From: DATGQT01 sp033720695 | Lineage (GTDB): Bacteria > Bacteroidota > Rhodothermia > Rhodothermales > Rubricoccaceae | Direction: 5' to 3' | DNA length: 8,520 nt | Assembly (NCBI GenBank): GCA_033720695.1 | Contig: JAWWCA010000161.1 | Span: 1-8,520 of the forward strand | Shown here: positions 1-5,961 of the stretch, piece after piece | Layout: every line of letters starts with the position of its first letter | Numbering within the stretch: the stretch's first letter is position 1 | The notes under the pieces: generated by a model | What the model was told of the DNA's origin: nothing | Database searches by the model: none | What the model saw: the letters and a program-made list of their open reading frames with translations, nothing else | Program-made: the position numbers and the translations under genes

Positions 1-8
1 GGGGAGCG

Positions 9-788
9 CTACTCCGTCCGCTCGCGTCGGCGCTCGGCGGGGGCGGCGTCGCCGCCGGTTTCCTCGGCCTCGGGGATGCGGAGCTCGGGCTCGGGCGAGG
101 CCACGGGCGGCGCCGGCTCCGCGAGCCCCATCTCAAGCTTGAACTGCTTGACGAGCTCGGCCGCCTGGATCTCCTGCGCGTCCTCCTCAATCTTGAGCGC
201 CTCGGTGTCGATGGAGTCGAGGGCCATCTCCATGCGGGCCTCGTTCTTGGCCGTCATCTCGTTGACGCGCGTGAGCATCTCGTCGTGGGTGGCGTCCACG
301 CCGGCCACCTCGAACTGCTCGAGGGTGTCGGCGATCTTCGCCTGCCACTTCGCGCGCTCGTGGGCGCGGAGGGCCTCCTTCGCCTCGGTGATCTTCTTCT
401 CGCGCTCGCGCATGAAGGCCTTCTTGACCTGGAGGCTCTTCTCGTAGGCCTGCTCGGCGAACTGGAGCTGCTCCTTGGTGCGGACCTGGGCCTCCTTGAT
501 GTCCTGGAGGTGGACGGCGTAGCGCTGCGCGATGTCATCGCGGCCGGCCTGGATGGCGGCCTTGATCTTGGCCGTGAGGCTCTGGAGCTCGGCGTCGTAG
601 CGCCGGTGCTCCTTCTGGAGCAGCATCACGTTGGCCTTCACCGTCGCGATGTTCTCGTTCATCTTCGGGACCTGGTCGTTCAGCTCCCGGATGTTCTGCT
701 CCAGGATCAGCCGGGGGTCTTCCATCGCCGAGATGGCCCCGCCGAACATGGACTTGATGAGGCGCGTGAATCGCTTCCAGAGGGACAT
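9..788 (-). CDS. pspA: PspA/IM30 family protein (phage-shock protein A homologue)
   Basis: 259 residues, complete. PspA/IM30 proteins are ESCRT-III-like coiled-coil proteins that bind the inner face of the cytoplasmic membrane and oligomerise to protect or remodel it under stress. Seen here: an N-terminal amphipathic segment (MSLWKRFTRLIKSMFGG) for membrane contact, the conserved ED-P element (P25 in EDPRLILEQ), then almost continuous charged heptad-like helix from about 25 to 220. The last 37 residues or so (223-259) are a Pro/Glu/Ala/Arg-rich tail that looks disordered and is longer than in classical PspA (about 222 residues). The ATG is preceded by no Shine-Dalgarno sequence. It lies 82 nt downstream of the thymidine phosphorylase on the same strand, so co-transcription is possible, but a hairpin in the gap may separate them. 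No pspF, pspB or pspC is visible in the window. The family call is firm; the orthologue-level symbol is less so. Confidence 0.9.
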   Translation of the reverse strand: MSLWKRFTRLIKSMFGGAISAMEDPRLILEQNIRELNDQVPKMNENIATVKANVMLLQKEHRRYDAELQSLTAKIKAAIQAGRDDIAQRYAVHLQDIKEAQVRTKEQLQFAEQAYEKSLQVKKAFMREREKKITEAKEALRAHERAKWQAKIADTLEQFEVAGVDATHDEMLTRVNEMTAKNEARMEMALDSIDTEALKIEEDAQEIQAAELVKQFKLEMGLAEPAPPVASPEPELRIPEAEETGGDAAPAERRRERTE

Positions 789-805
789 GGGACTTGCGGT
801 GTTCG

Positions 806-834
806 GATCGAGGGGCCTCGGGGGCGCCCCGATC
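806..834 (-). other. Hairpin between the phosphorylase and pspA genes
   Basis: GATC (806-809) and GGGGC (812-816) pair with GCCCC (826-830) and GATC (831-834), leaving a 2-nt bulge and a 9-nt loop. It lies downstream of the phosphorylase stop and upstream of pspA on the minus strand. No T-run follows it, so it is not a convincing intrinsic terminator. It could attenuate read-through or simply stabilise an RNA end. A TTGACC motif (minus strand, 853-848) lies just upstream, but no good -7/-10 partner was found. Confidence 0.3.
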
Positions 835-870
835 AGTGAGCGGTGGGGGTCAATGTAAGGTGCAGGGCCG

Positions 871-2211
<1,341 letters not shown>

Positions 2212-2301
2212 CGCTCGGTGGGGCAGGTGGTGGAGGGAGGATAGCGAGGAACGGTCTCGGGCGGCAGCCGTCCATCGGCCCTCACCCACCTCCCCTCTCC
2301 C
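2212..2301. promoter_or_regulatory. Divergent intergenic region
   Basis: 90 bp between the divergently transcribed phosphorylase and oxidoreductase genes, which must hold both promoters unless transcription starts inside genes. I found no convincing TTG-N20-TAnnTTTG or sigma70-type pair on either strand. There is only a TAGC at 2242-2245 on the plus strand, recalling the TAGCTT cores elsewhere in the window. It has no Shine-Dalgarno sequence for either gene. Confidence 0.35.
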
Positions 2302-3336
2302 ATGAAACAGGTCTGGATCCCGAACGCCGGCCCGCCCGAGGTCCTCGAACTGCGCGAGGCGCCCGACCCGGTGCCGGGACCCGGACAGGTGCGCATCGCC
2401 GTCGAGGCCGCCGGGATCAACTTCGCCGACATCCTCGCCCGGCAGGGGCTCTACCCGGACGCGCCCGACCTCCCGGCCGTCGTCGGCTACGAGGTGGCCG
2501 GGACGGTGGATGCCGTGAGCGACGGGGTCGAGCGTCCGGCTGTGGGCGACCCCGTCCTCGCGCTCGTCCGCTTCGGGGGGTACAGCTCGGCGGTCGTGGT
2601 GCCGGCCGCGTCGGTGTTCCCGCGGCCCGAGGGGATGACGGCCGAGGTCGGCGCGGCGCTCCCGGTCACCTACCTCACGGCCTTCCAGATGATGGTGGTG
2701 ATGGGCGGGGTCCGCCACGCGCAGGAGCTGGGCGGGCGCCGCATGCGCGTGCTCGTCCACGGCGCCTCCGGCGGCGTCGGCACGGCCGCGGCCGACCTCG
2801 GGAGGATCTACGGCGTCGAGCTCCTCGGGACGGCCTCGCCGGGCAAGCACGACTTCGTGCGCGAGCGCGGCTACGACCACGCCGTCGACTACCGGACCGA
2901 CGACTGGGTGGCTGAGGTCCGGGACCTCACCGACGGGGACGGCGTCGACCTCGTCCTCGACCCCATCGGCGGGGCGCACTGGGCCAAGAGCCTCGACGTC
3001 CTCGCGCCGACGGGCCGCGTCGTCCTCTACGGCATCTCGTCGGTGGCGGGGGGAGGGAAGCTTGGGATGCTGAAGATGGCGCTCGGCATCCCCTGGCGGC
3101 GGCTCAGCCCGCTCTCGCTCATCAACCGGAACCACGGGGTGCTCGGCGTCAACCTCGGGCACCTCTGGGGCGAGGGGGAGCGCATCGGGGGGTGGGCACG
3201 GAAGCTGCTCGCCTACTACGTGCGCGGGCAGGTCCAGCCGTTCGTGGACCGGTCGTTTCCGTTCGAGCGGGCGGCCGAGGCGCACGCCTACATCGAGGGG
3301 CGCCAGAACCGGGGGAAGGTGGTGCTGACGCCGTAG
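2302..3336 (+). CDS. VAT-1/quinone oxidoreductase-like medium-chain dehydrogenase
   Basis: 344 residues, a zinc-independent medium-chain dehydrogenase/reductase. Such enzymes use NAD(P)H to reduce quinones or activated alkenes in the cytoplasm; the substrate here is unknown. Seen: an N-terminal GroES-like domain with AAGINFADILARQGLYP (36-52), typical of the VAT-1/QOR branch, and GYEVAGTV (62-69) where zinc-type alcohol dehydrogenases have GHE. The Rossmann nucleotide-binding loop is HGASGGVG (153-160), followed by DLVLDPIGG and GRVVLYGISS. The C-terminus is RGKVVLTP, the usual family end. The catalytic and structural zinc cysteines are absent, so it is not a zinc alcohol dehydrogenase. Length is normal. 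The gene stands alone on its strand and ends in the hairpin shared with the L31 gene. Confidence 0.88.
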   Translation: MKQVWIPNAGPPEVLELREAPDPVPGPGQVRIAVEAAGINFADILARQGLYPDAPDLPAVVGYEVAGTVDAVSDGVERPAVGDPVLALVRFGGYSSAVVVPAASVFPRPEGMTAEVGAALPVTYLTAFQMMVVMGGVRHAQELGGRRMRVLVHGASGGVGTAAADLGRIYGVELLGTASPGKHDFVRERGYDHAVDYRTDDWVAEVRDLTDGDGVDLVLDPIGGAHWAKSLDVLAPTGRVVLYGISSVAGGGKLGMLKMALGIPWRRLSPLSLINRNHGVLGVNLGHLWGEGERIGGWARKLLAYYVRGQVQPFVDRSFPFERAAEAHAYIEGRQNRGKVVLTP

Positions 3337-3346
3337 CGCAACGAAA

Positions 3347-3377
3347 CGAGGCGAAGGGCGCGGTGCCCTTCGCCTCG
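3347..3377. terminator. Hairpin terminator shared by convergent genes
   Basis: A perfect 13-bp stem, CGAGGCGAAGGGC (3347-3359) with GCCCTTCGCCTCG (3365-3377), and a 5-nt loop, placed 11 nt after the oxidoreductase stop and 23 nt after the L31 stop. On the minus strand it is followed by TTTCGTTGCG, a weak T-rich tail, so it best serves the L31 gene. On the plus strand there is no T-run. Its position between convergent stops supports a bidirectional role. Confidence 0.75.
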
Positions 3378-3399
3378 AACCGAGCGGATGCGGGGAGGC

Positions 3400-3627
3400 T
3401 CAGCCCTCCTCGCCCTCCGGCGTCTCGATGCCGTAGCGGCGGCGGAACTTCTCGACGCGCCCGGCGGTGTCGACCATCGTCCGCTTGCCCGTGTAGAACG
3501 GGTGGTTCGACGAGTCCACCTCCGAGTTGTACTGCTCGACGCCCATCGTCGAGCGCGTGGTGAAGGTGGTCCCGTCCGCGAGCTTGACGGTCATGAACGG
3601 GTAGTCGGGGTGGAGGTCCTTCTTCAT
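3400..3627 (-). CDS. rpmE: 50S ribosomal protein L31 (cysteine-free form)
   Basis: 75 residues. L31 sits in the large subunit at the bridge to the 30S head. The sequence starts MKKDLHPDYPF and contains the family block SSNHPFYTGKRTMVDTAGRVEKFRRRYG (39-66). It has no cysteine, so it is the zinc-free (C-minus, type B-like) form and lacks the CxxC pairs of zinc-binding L31. The ATG at 3627 is chosen because MKKDLHP is the conserved N-terminus. A further 17 in-frame residues upstream (to 3678) are unlike the family and run into the promoter. The C-terminal tail ETPEGEEG is acidic. A good TTG-N20-TAGCTTTG promoter lies upstream and a strong hairpin lies downstream, so it is a single-gene unit. Confidence 0.95.
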   Translation of the reverse strand: MKKDLHPDYPFMTVKLADGTTFTTRSTMGVEQYNSEVDSSNHPFYTGKRTMVDTAGRVEKFRRRYGIETPEGEEG

Positions 3628-3675
3628 CGGAGGCGCGGCCGTGGGGCCGGGCTGGATTCGCGGAGTCAGAGCCCA

Positions 3676-3706
3676 CAAAGCTAGCGCGCCGGCGTGCCGG
3701 GGTCAA
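3676..3706 (-). promoter_or_regulatory. Promoter of rpmE, Bacteroidota/Rhodothermota type
   Basis: Read on the minus strand: TTG (3706-3704), 20 nt of spacer, then TAGCTTTG (3683-3676), a full match to the TAnnTTTG -7 element used by the primary sigma factor of Bacteroidota-like bacteria. The spacer falls in the usual range. Transcription would start near 3669, giving about a 40-nt leader before the ATG at 3627. The -33 element lies in an 8-bp palindrome TCAATTGA (3703-3710). The local drop in GC against a very GC-rich background supports the call. Confidence 0.7.
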
Positions 3707-3761
3707 TTGAACAAAAGGTGCGGAACGCGTGCCGATGGGTGGGCGACCCCCTAAAACGCCG

Positions 3762-3781
3762 CATGCTGTAATTTTAGCATG
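3762..3781. promoter_or_regulatory. Inverted repeat, possible operator
   Basis: CATGCT (3762-3767) and AGCATG (3776-3781) form an inverted repeat around an 8-nt AT-rich centre (GTAATTTT). It ends 6 nt before a TAAATTTG -7-like element, so it covers the -33 zone of the presumed promoter of the secreted repeat protein. The spacing of half-sites, 14 nt centre to centre, could suit a dimeric regulator. It could also be chance in an AT-rich stretch. Confidence 0.4.
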
Positions 3782-3787
3782 TAGCGA

Positions 3788-3795
3788 TAAATTTG
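3788..3795 (+). promoter_or_regulatory. Probable -7 promoter element
   Basis: TAAATTTG matches TAnnTTTG exactly and lies 73 nt upstream of the ATG at 3869. No TTG is found 19-21 nt further upstream; that space is filled by the CATGCT/AGCATG inverted repeat. This would fit a promoter that depends on an activator, which is inference. The leader also contains AAAGGAGG at 3828-3835, too far from any start (21 nt from the ATG at 3857) to be the working ribosome site. Confidence 0.5.
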
Positions 3796-3868
3796 TGCGC
3801 TCCGCAACCACACATCCGTCCCTCGCGAAAGGAGGGGGGTCCCCACAACCAACCCGATGGAGGTCGTC

Positions 3869-4273
3869 ATGGTACGGCTCATTCTCCTCTCCGCGCTCGT
3901 CCTCGCCGTCCCCGCTCAGGCCGCCACGCCCGACCTCACGCCGCCGCCGCCCGATGCGGACGCCGCGGCCTGGGCCGCCTTCGGGGACAACCTCGTCGCA
4001 GCCCTGAAGACGGACAACCACGGCGTTCGTTGCAGCGCGCTCCAGCACGTCGTCGCGTACGGCGACCGGGTGGACGTGCGCGCGGCCCGGTTCGAGGTCG
4101 TCCGCCTCTTCCGTGACCACGCCGACAAGCGGGTCCGCCTCCTCGCGCTCGCGGCCCTCTCCACCATGCGGGACGGCTGGGTGTCCGACTTCCTCGTCCG
4201 CAGCGCGCGCTTTGAGAAGGATCCCCACCTCGCGCAGCTGTACCTCCACGCCGCACGGTCGGCCGCGAGCTGA
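3869..4273 (+). CDS. Small secreted protein with HEAT-like helical repeats
   Basis: 134 residues from the ATG at 3869. This start is preferred to the in-frame ATG at 3857 because GGAGGT (3859-3864) sits 4 nt upstream, a rare good Shine-Dalgarno in this window, and because it opens directly into a signal peptide. MVRLILLSALVLAVPAQA has a basic residue, a hydrophobic core and an AQA-A cleavage site near residue 18. A Pro/Asp-rich linker follows, then about 90 residues of amphipathic helix pairs: FGDNLVAALKTDNHGVRCSA, AARFEVVRLFRDHADKRVR, LLALAALSTMRDGWVSDFL. These resemble HEAT/armadillo-like repeats, as in small exported proteins of Rhodothermota; that comparison is from memory. It is probably periplasmic with a protein-binding role; no catalytic motif is visible. 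It has its own promoter candidate and no operon partner. Confidence 0.72.
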   Translation: MVRLILLSALVLAVPAQAATPDLTPPPPDADAAAWAAFGDNLVAALKTDNHGVRCSALQHVVAYGDRVDVRAARFEVVRLFRDHADKRVRLLALAALSTMRDGWVSDFLVRSARFEKDPHLAQLYLHAARSAAS

Positions 4274-4313
4274 GCGGCACCACAGCCCGGAGGCCGGGGT
4301 CGCACGGTCGGCC
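4252..4313 (+). repeat. 13-bp direct repeat pair at the end of the repeat-protein gene
   Basis: CGCACGGTCGGCC occurs at 4252-4264 (last codons of the secreted protein) and again at 4301-4313, 49 nt apart. The second copy runs into a GC hairpin stem. It may be a small tandem duplication; the background GC makes chance possible. Confidence 0.45.
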
Positions 4314-4319
4314 CCGGCC
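4292..4319 (+). terminator. GC-rich hairpin after the secreted repeat-protein gene
   Basis: GGCCGGGG (4292-4299) pairs perfectly with CCCCGGCC (4312-4319) around a 12-nt loop, 18 nt after the stop codon. There is no T-run, so intrinsic termination is uncertain, although GC hairpins without T-runs are common at gene ends in GC-rich genomes. Confidence 0.4.
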
Positions 4320-4369
4320 GGACCACGGCGGCGCCGTCGGGCGTAGAGCCCCGTTCTGCCCTCATGCTG

Positions 4370-4453
4370 ATGGAGATCTACTGCCCGGCGTGCAAGAAGG
4401 TGTGGCGCGACACGATGTGCCTCGCGTGCCGACAGTGGAGCAAGCACCACGAC
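4370..4453 (+). pseudogene. Shortened copy of the zinc-ribbon gene
   Basis: 28 codons that copy the gene at 5676-5909 with an exact 30-codon (90-nt) internal deletion. The first 12 nt match 5676-5687, and the next 72 nt (4382-4453) match 5778-5849 with one silent difference (A4432 against C5828). The deletion joins two 12-nt near-repeats of the intact gene (5688-5699 and 5778-5789, 11 of 12 identical), so one CPxC knuckle was lost along with the middle of the protein. Two pairs remain, CPAC and CLAC, in principle still one zinc ribbon. After D28 the match stops abruptly and the frame runs on without a stop to 4708, through HTH-gene DNA in the wrong frame. It is either a relic or a source of a short chimeric peptide. 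The motif gcgtagag also lies about 30 nt upstream of the ATG in both copies. Confidence 0.75.
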
Positions 4454-4505
4454 GGTTGCCTTCCCTTTTGCAAACGTCTCTCTCCGAGCCGAGAAGCCCA
4501 CTCCG

Positions 4506-4901
4506 GTGGTCTGTACGGCCGAGTTGAAGACGGTGGGCGACCACCTGCGCGCCCGCCGGATCACCCTCGGCCTCTCCCGAGACGAGGCAGCCAAGCACCT
4601 GGGGGCGAGCGTGTTTGCGCTTGCAGACTGGGAGCGGGGGGACCGTTCCCCGAGCCACCCCTACTGGCCGCGCATCATCGCCTTCCTCGGCTACGACCCG
4701 CACCCTGAGCCTAAATCGCTCGCCGAGGAGCTCGCGGCCGTTCAGCGCCGCGAGGGGTGGACGAGGGAGGAGCTCGCCGAAAAACTCGGTGTGACACCCT
4801 GCACGGTCTGGCGATGGACGATAGGGGCGCCCCCGAGGTATAAGCGCACGCTGGAGGCTCTGAGGCGCGTGGGGGTTGGGGGGTCTGATGAAGATCGCTG
4901 A
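4506..4901 (+). CDS. Double XRE-type helix-turn-helix protein, probably 5'-truncated
   Basis: 131 residues from a GTG. It is a cytoplasmic DNA-binding protein with two HTH units. HTH 1 spans about 9-64 (VGDHLRARRITLGLSRDEAAKHLG..., ending in RIIAFLGYDP). HTH 2 spans about 72-120 (LAEELAAVQRREGWTREELAEKLGVTPCTVWRW). The RIIAFLGYDP element marks a recurrent but poorly characterised XRE-like group. The frame continues upstream without stop to 4371 and reads VAFPFANVSLRAEKPTP directly before the GTG, which resembles N-termini of that group (recalled, not searched). No ATG, GTG or TTG is found in that stretch, and it begins exactly where the zinc-ribbon copy ends (4453/4454). The gene has probably lost its start and may be translated from GTG 4506 or TTG 4524, or be inactive. 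It could control the toxin-antitoxin promoter 27 nt downstream; that is inference. Confidence 0.65.
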   Translation: MVCTAELKTVGDHLRARRITLGLSRDEAAKHLGASVFALADWERGDRSPSHPYWPRIIAFLGYDPHPEPKSLAEELAAVQRREGWTREELAEKLGVTPCTVWRWTIGAPPRYKRTLEALRRVGVGGSDEDR

Positions 4902-4927
4902 CTCCCGGATTGATCACTCTGGGGAAC

Positions 4928-4948
4928 CGATGTCAATAATTGACATCG
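4928..4948. promoter_or_regulatory. 21-bp perfect palindrome, operator of the toxin-antitoxin pair
   Basis: Half-site CGATGTCAAT (4928-4937), central A4938, then the exact complement ATTGACATCG (4939-4948). It contains the -35 hexamer of the parD promoter, so a bound dimer would block RNA polymerase. Autorepression by the ribbon-helix-helix antitoxin, alone or with its toxin, is the known mode for ParD families. The HTH protein encoded just upstream is an alternative ligand. Confidence 0.8.
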
Positions 4949-4968
4949 AAGGAGCGTCGCGCTACTAT
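4940..4968 (+). promoter_or_regulatory. Sigma70-like promoter of parDE
   Basis: TTGACA (4940-4945), a perfect -35 hexamer, then 17 nt, then TACTAT (4963-4968; 4 of 6 matches, keeping TA---T). Transcription would start near 4974-4976, on or beside the ATG at 4975. This promoter differs in kind from the TTG/TAnnTTTG sites elsewhere in the window, which hints at acquired DNA or a promoter able to work in many hosts. Confidence 0.7.
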
Positions 4969-4974
4969 GCCCCT

Positions 4975-5292
4975 ATGCCCCAGACCACCAGAGCCATGAA
5001 CGTCTCCCTCCCGCCCGAGCAGGAAGGCTACATCCGCGACCTCGTCAAGAGCGGGCGCTACAGCTCCGCCTCCGAAGTCGTCCGGACGGGGCTCCGCCTC
5101 CTCGAAGCGCAAGAGATGAAGCTGGCCGACCTGCGCCGGCTCATCCACGAGGGCTTAGAGAGTGGCACCCCTGTCGAGGTGACGAGGGAGCAGATGCGCG
5201 AGCTCATCGGCCGGCGGATGGCCGAACTCCGCGGCGAGGTCGAACGCGGCGAGCGTCCGGCACCGGGCGGCGCGGACTCGGTCTCCGTCTAG
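4975..5292 (+). CDS. parD: ParD/CopG-type ribbon-helix-helix antitoxin
   Basis: 105 residues from the ATG at 4975. It binds and neutralises the ParE toxin encoded next and represses the shared promoter. Seen: a ribbon strand AMNVSLPPEQEGYI (7-20), then helices across RDLVKSGRYSSASEVVRTGLRLLE (21-44), the classic ParD pattern with SGRYxSASEVVRxGLRLLE. The C-terminal half (45-105), probably toxin-wrapping, is longer than in many ParDs and ends in a Gly/Ala/Pro-rich tail. Start choice: 4975 coincides with the predicted transcription start, so translation would be leaderless. The next ATG (4996) gives MNVSL, the usual ParD start, with a leader of about 20 nt and 98 residues, and is a real alternative. 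The upstream ATGs at 4876, 4888 and 4930 lie before the promoter. It ends 1 nt before parE. Confidence 0.9.
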   Translation: MPQTTRAMNVSLPPEQEGYIRDLVKSGRYSSASEVVRTGLRLLEAQEMKLADLRRLIHEGLESGTPVEVTREQMRELIGRRMAELRGEVERGERPAPGGADSVSV

Positions 5293-5293
5293 C

Positions 5294-5611
5294 ATGAGGA
5301 GCTACGACTTGCTCCCGAGCGCGCGGGAGGACATCCTCAACCTCGCCGAGTACGCCAGCGAGTACAGCGACAAGGCCCGCGACCTGCTCACCGACACCCT
5401 CTTCGACAGCTTCGACCGGCTCTCGGACTTCCCCGAACTCGGCCGAGACCGGAGCGAGCTCGCTCCGGGCCTACGAAGCTTCTCGATCAACCGGCTGAAG
5501 GTGACCGTCTTCTACTTCACGGCCGCTGGGGGCCGAGATCGGGTGCTCATTGCCCGCGTCCTCCGACAGGAGCGCGACGTCGGCTCCAGTGCGTTCACCA
5601 GTACCGACTGA
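5294..5611 (+). CDS. parE: ParE-type toxin (RelE/ParE superfamily)
   Basis: 105 residues. ParE toxins poison DNA gyrase, while RelE relatives cleave mRNA; the sequence fits ParE better, but the target is not proven. Seen: an N-terminal helical hairpin with SAREDILNLAEYASEYS (9-25), then LSDFPELGRDRSELAPGLRSFSINR (43-67), the typical FPELGR...LxPGLRSF block of ParE, then beta strands VTVFYF and RVLIARVLRQERDV (83-96), the usual C-terminal end. Length is normal (about 95-105). It starts 1 nt after the parD stop, so the two are translationally coupled; no Shine-Dalgarno is visible. No frameshift or truncation is seen, so the toxin is likely functional. Confidence 0.9.
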   Translation: MRSYDLLPSAREDILNLAEYASEYSDKARDLLTDTLFDSFDRLSDFPELGRDRSELAPGLRSFSINRLKVTVFYFTAAGGRDRVLIARVLRQERDVGSSAFTSTD

Positions 5612-5675
5612 GCTGGCCGAAGCCGGACCCCGTGGCGACGCGGCGCGTAGAGTTAAGCAGCAGATTCTACATCTT

Positions 5676-5909
5676 ATGGAGATCTACTGCCCGACGTGCC
5701 GCTGGGAGCCGCCGCCCGACGCCCGCTGGCAGTGCACGTGCCGCCACGTCTGGAACACCTTCGACACGGGCGGGCAGTGCCCGGCGTGCAAGAAGGTGTG
5801 GCGCGACACGATGTGCCTCGCGTGCCGCCAGTGGAGCAAGCACCACGACTGGTACCACGACCTCCCGCCCGTGGAGGAGCTGATGCGGGAGGAAGAGGCC
5901 GTCGGGTAG
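5676..5909 (+). CDS. Small cysteine-rich double zinc-ribbon protein
   Basis: 77 residues, cytoplasmic, no signal peptide. Cysteines are paired as CPTC (C5/C8), CTC (C20/C22), CPAC (C35/C38) and CLAC (C47/C50), with H56/H57 after them: enough ligands for two zinc ribbons. Aromatic and basic residues surround the knuckles (RHVWNTFDTGGQ, KKVWRDTMCLACRQWSKHHDWYHD), and the C-terminus is acidic (PPVEELMREEEA). I do not recognise a named family. Such ribbons usually bind nucleic acid or protein, or stabilise a subunit. ATG 5676 is chosen because the shortened copy at 4370 shares homology from this ATG onward; the in-frame ORF to 5550 overlaps parE and is unrelated. It lies 64 nt after parE and is the intact parent of the copy at 4370-4453. 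Confidence 0.72.
   Translation: MEIYCPTCRWEPPPDARWQCTCRHVWNTFDTGGQCPACKKVWRDTMCLACRQWSKHHDWYHDLPPVEELMREEEAVG
5778..5849 (+). repeat. Long direct repeat shared with 4382-4453
   Basis: 72 nt with 71 identities to 4382-4453, in the same orientation; start-to-start distance is 1396 nt. Together with the 12 nt at 5676-5687 (matching 4370-4381), it places copies of one gene on both sides of the HTH-parD-parE block. The near identity, including third codon positions, points to a recent duplication or gene conversion. The repeats would also allow deletion of the block between them by homologous recombination. Confidence 0.85.
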
Positions 5910-5916
5910 GGAACCC

Positions 5917-5944
5917 GGCGGGTGAGGTAGCTTCTCACCCCGCC
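5917..5944 (+). promoter_or_regulatory. Hairpin with TAGCTTCT element before the permease
   Basis: GGGTGAG (5920-5926) pairs with CTCACCC (5934-5940) around a 7-nt loop. With one bulged C the stem extends outward to GGC/GCC, giving 10 bp. The loop and 3' arm contain TAGCTTCT (5928-5935), similar to the TAGCTTTG -7 element of rpmE and TAGCTTCC at 8136. It may be a promoter with dyad symmetry for the permease, or a weak terminator for the zinc-ribbon gene. No clear TTG -33 lies 19-22 nt upstream. Confidence 0.4.
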
Positions 5945-5961
5945 CGCCTCTCCCGCTGCCT

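Noticed and set aside
2212..3285. Upstream 358-codon extension of the thymidine phosphorylase frame
   Set aside because: It is antisense to the oxidoreductase gene, has the Arg/Asp/His-rich composition of GC-rich shadow frames, and the enzyme family begins at about residue 1 of the TTG-started form.
3149..4594. 481-codon minus-strand frame spanning L31, the secreted protein and the HTH region
   Set aside because: It crosses several real genes and promoters, and its translation is low-complexity Arg/Ala/Pro/Gly.
4364..4708. 114-codon reading of the zinc-ribbon copy through the HTH gene
   Set aside because: Only the first 30 codons resemble a protein family; the remainder is HTH DNA in the wrong frame, so it is recorded as a truncated copy.
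4908..4936. Minus-strand promoter from the second TTGACA in the palindrome
   Set aside because: The -35 appears on both strands by symmetry, but no -10-like hexamer lies at 16-18 nt on the minus strand.
4876..4974. 33-codon N-terminal extension of ParD
   Set aside because: It contains the promoter and operator palindrome and is unlike ParD N-termini.
5550..5675. 42-codon N-terminal extension of the zinc-ribbon protein
   Set aside because: It overlaps the end of parE, and the paralogous copy shares homology only from the ATG at 5676.
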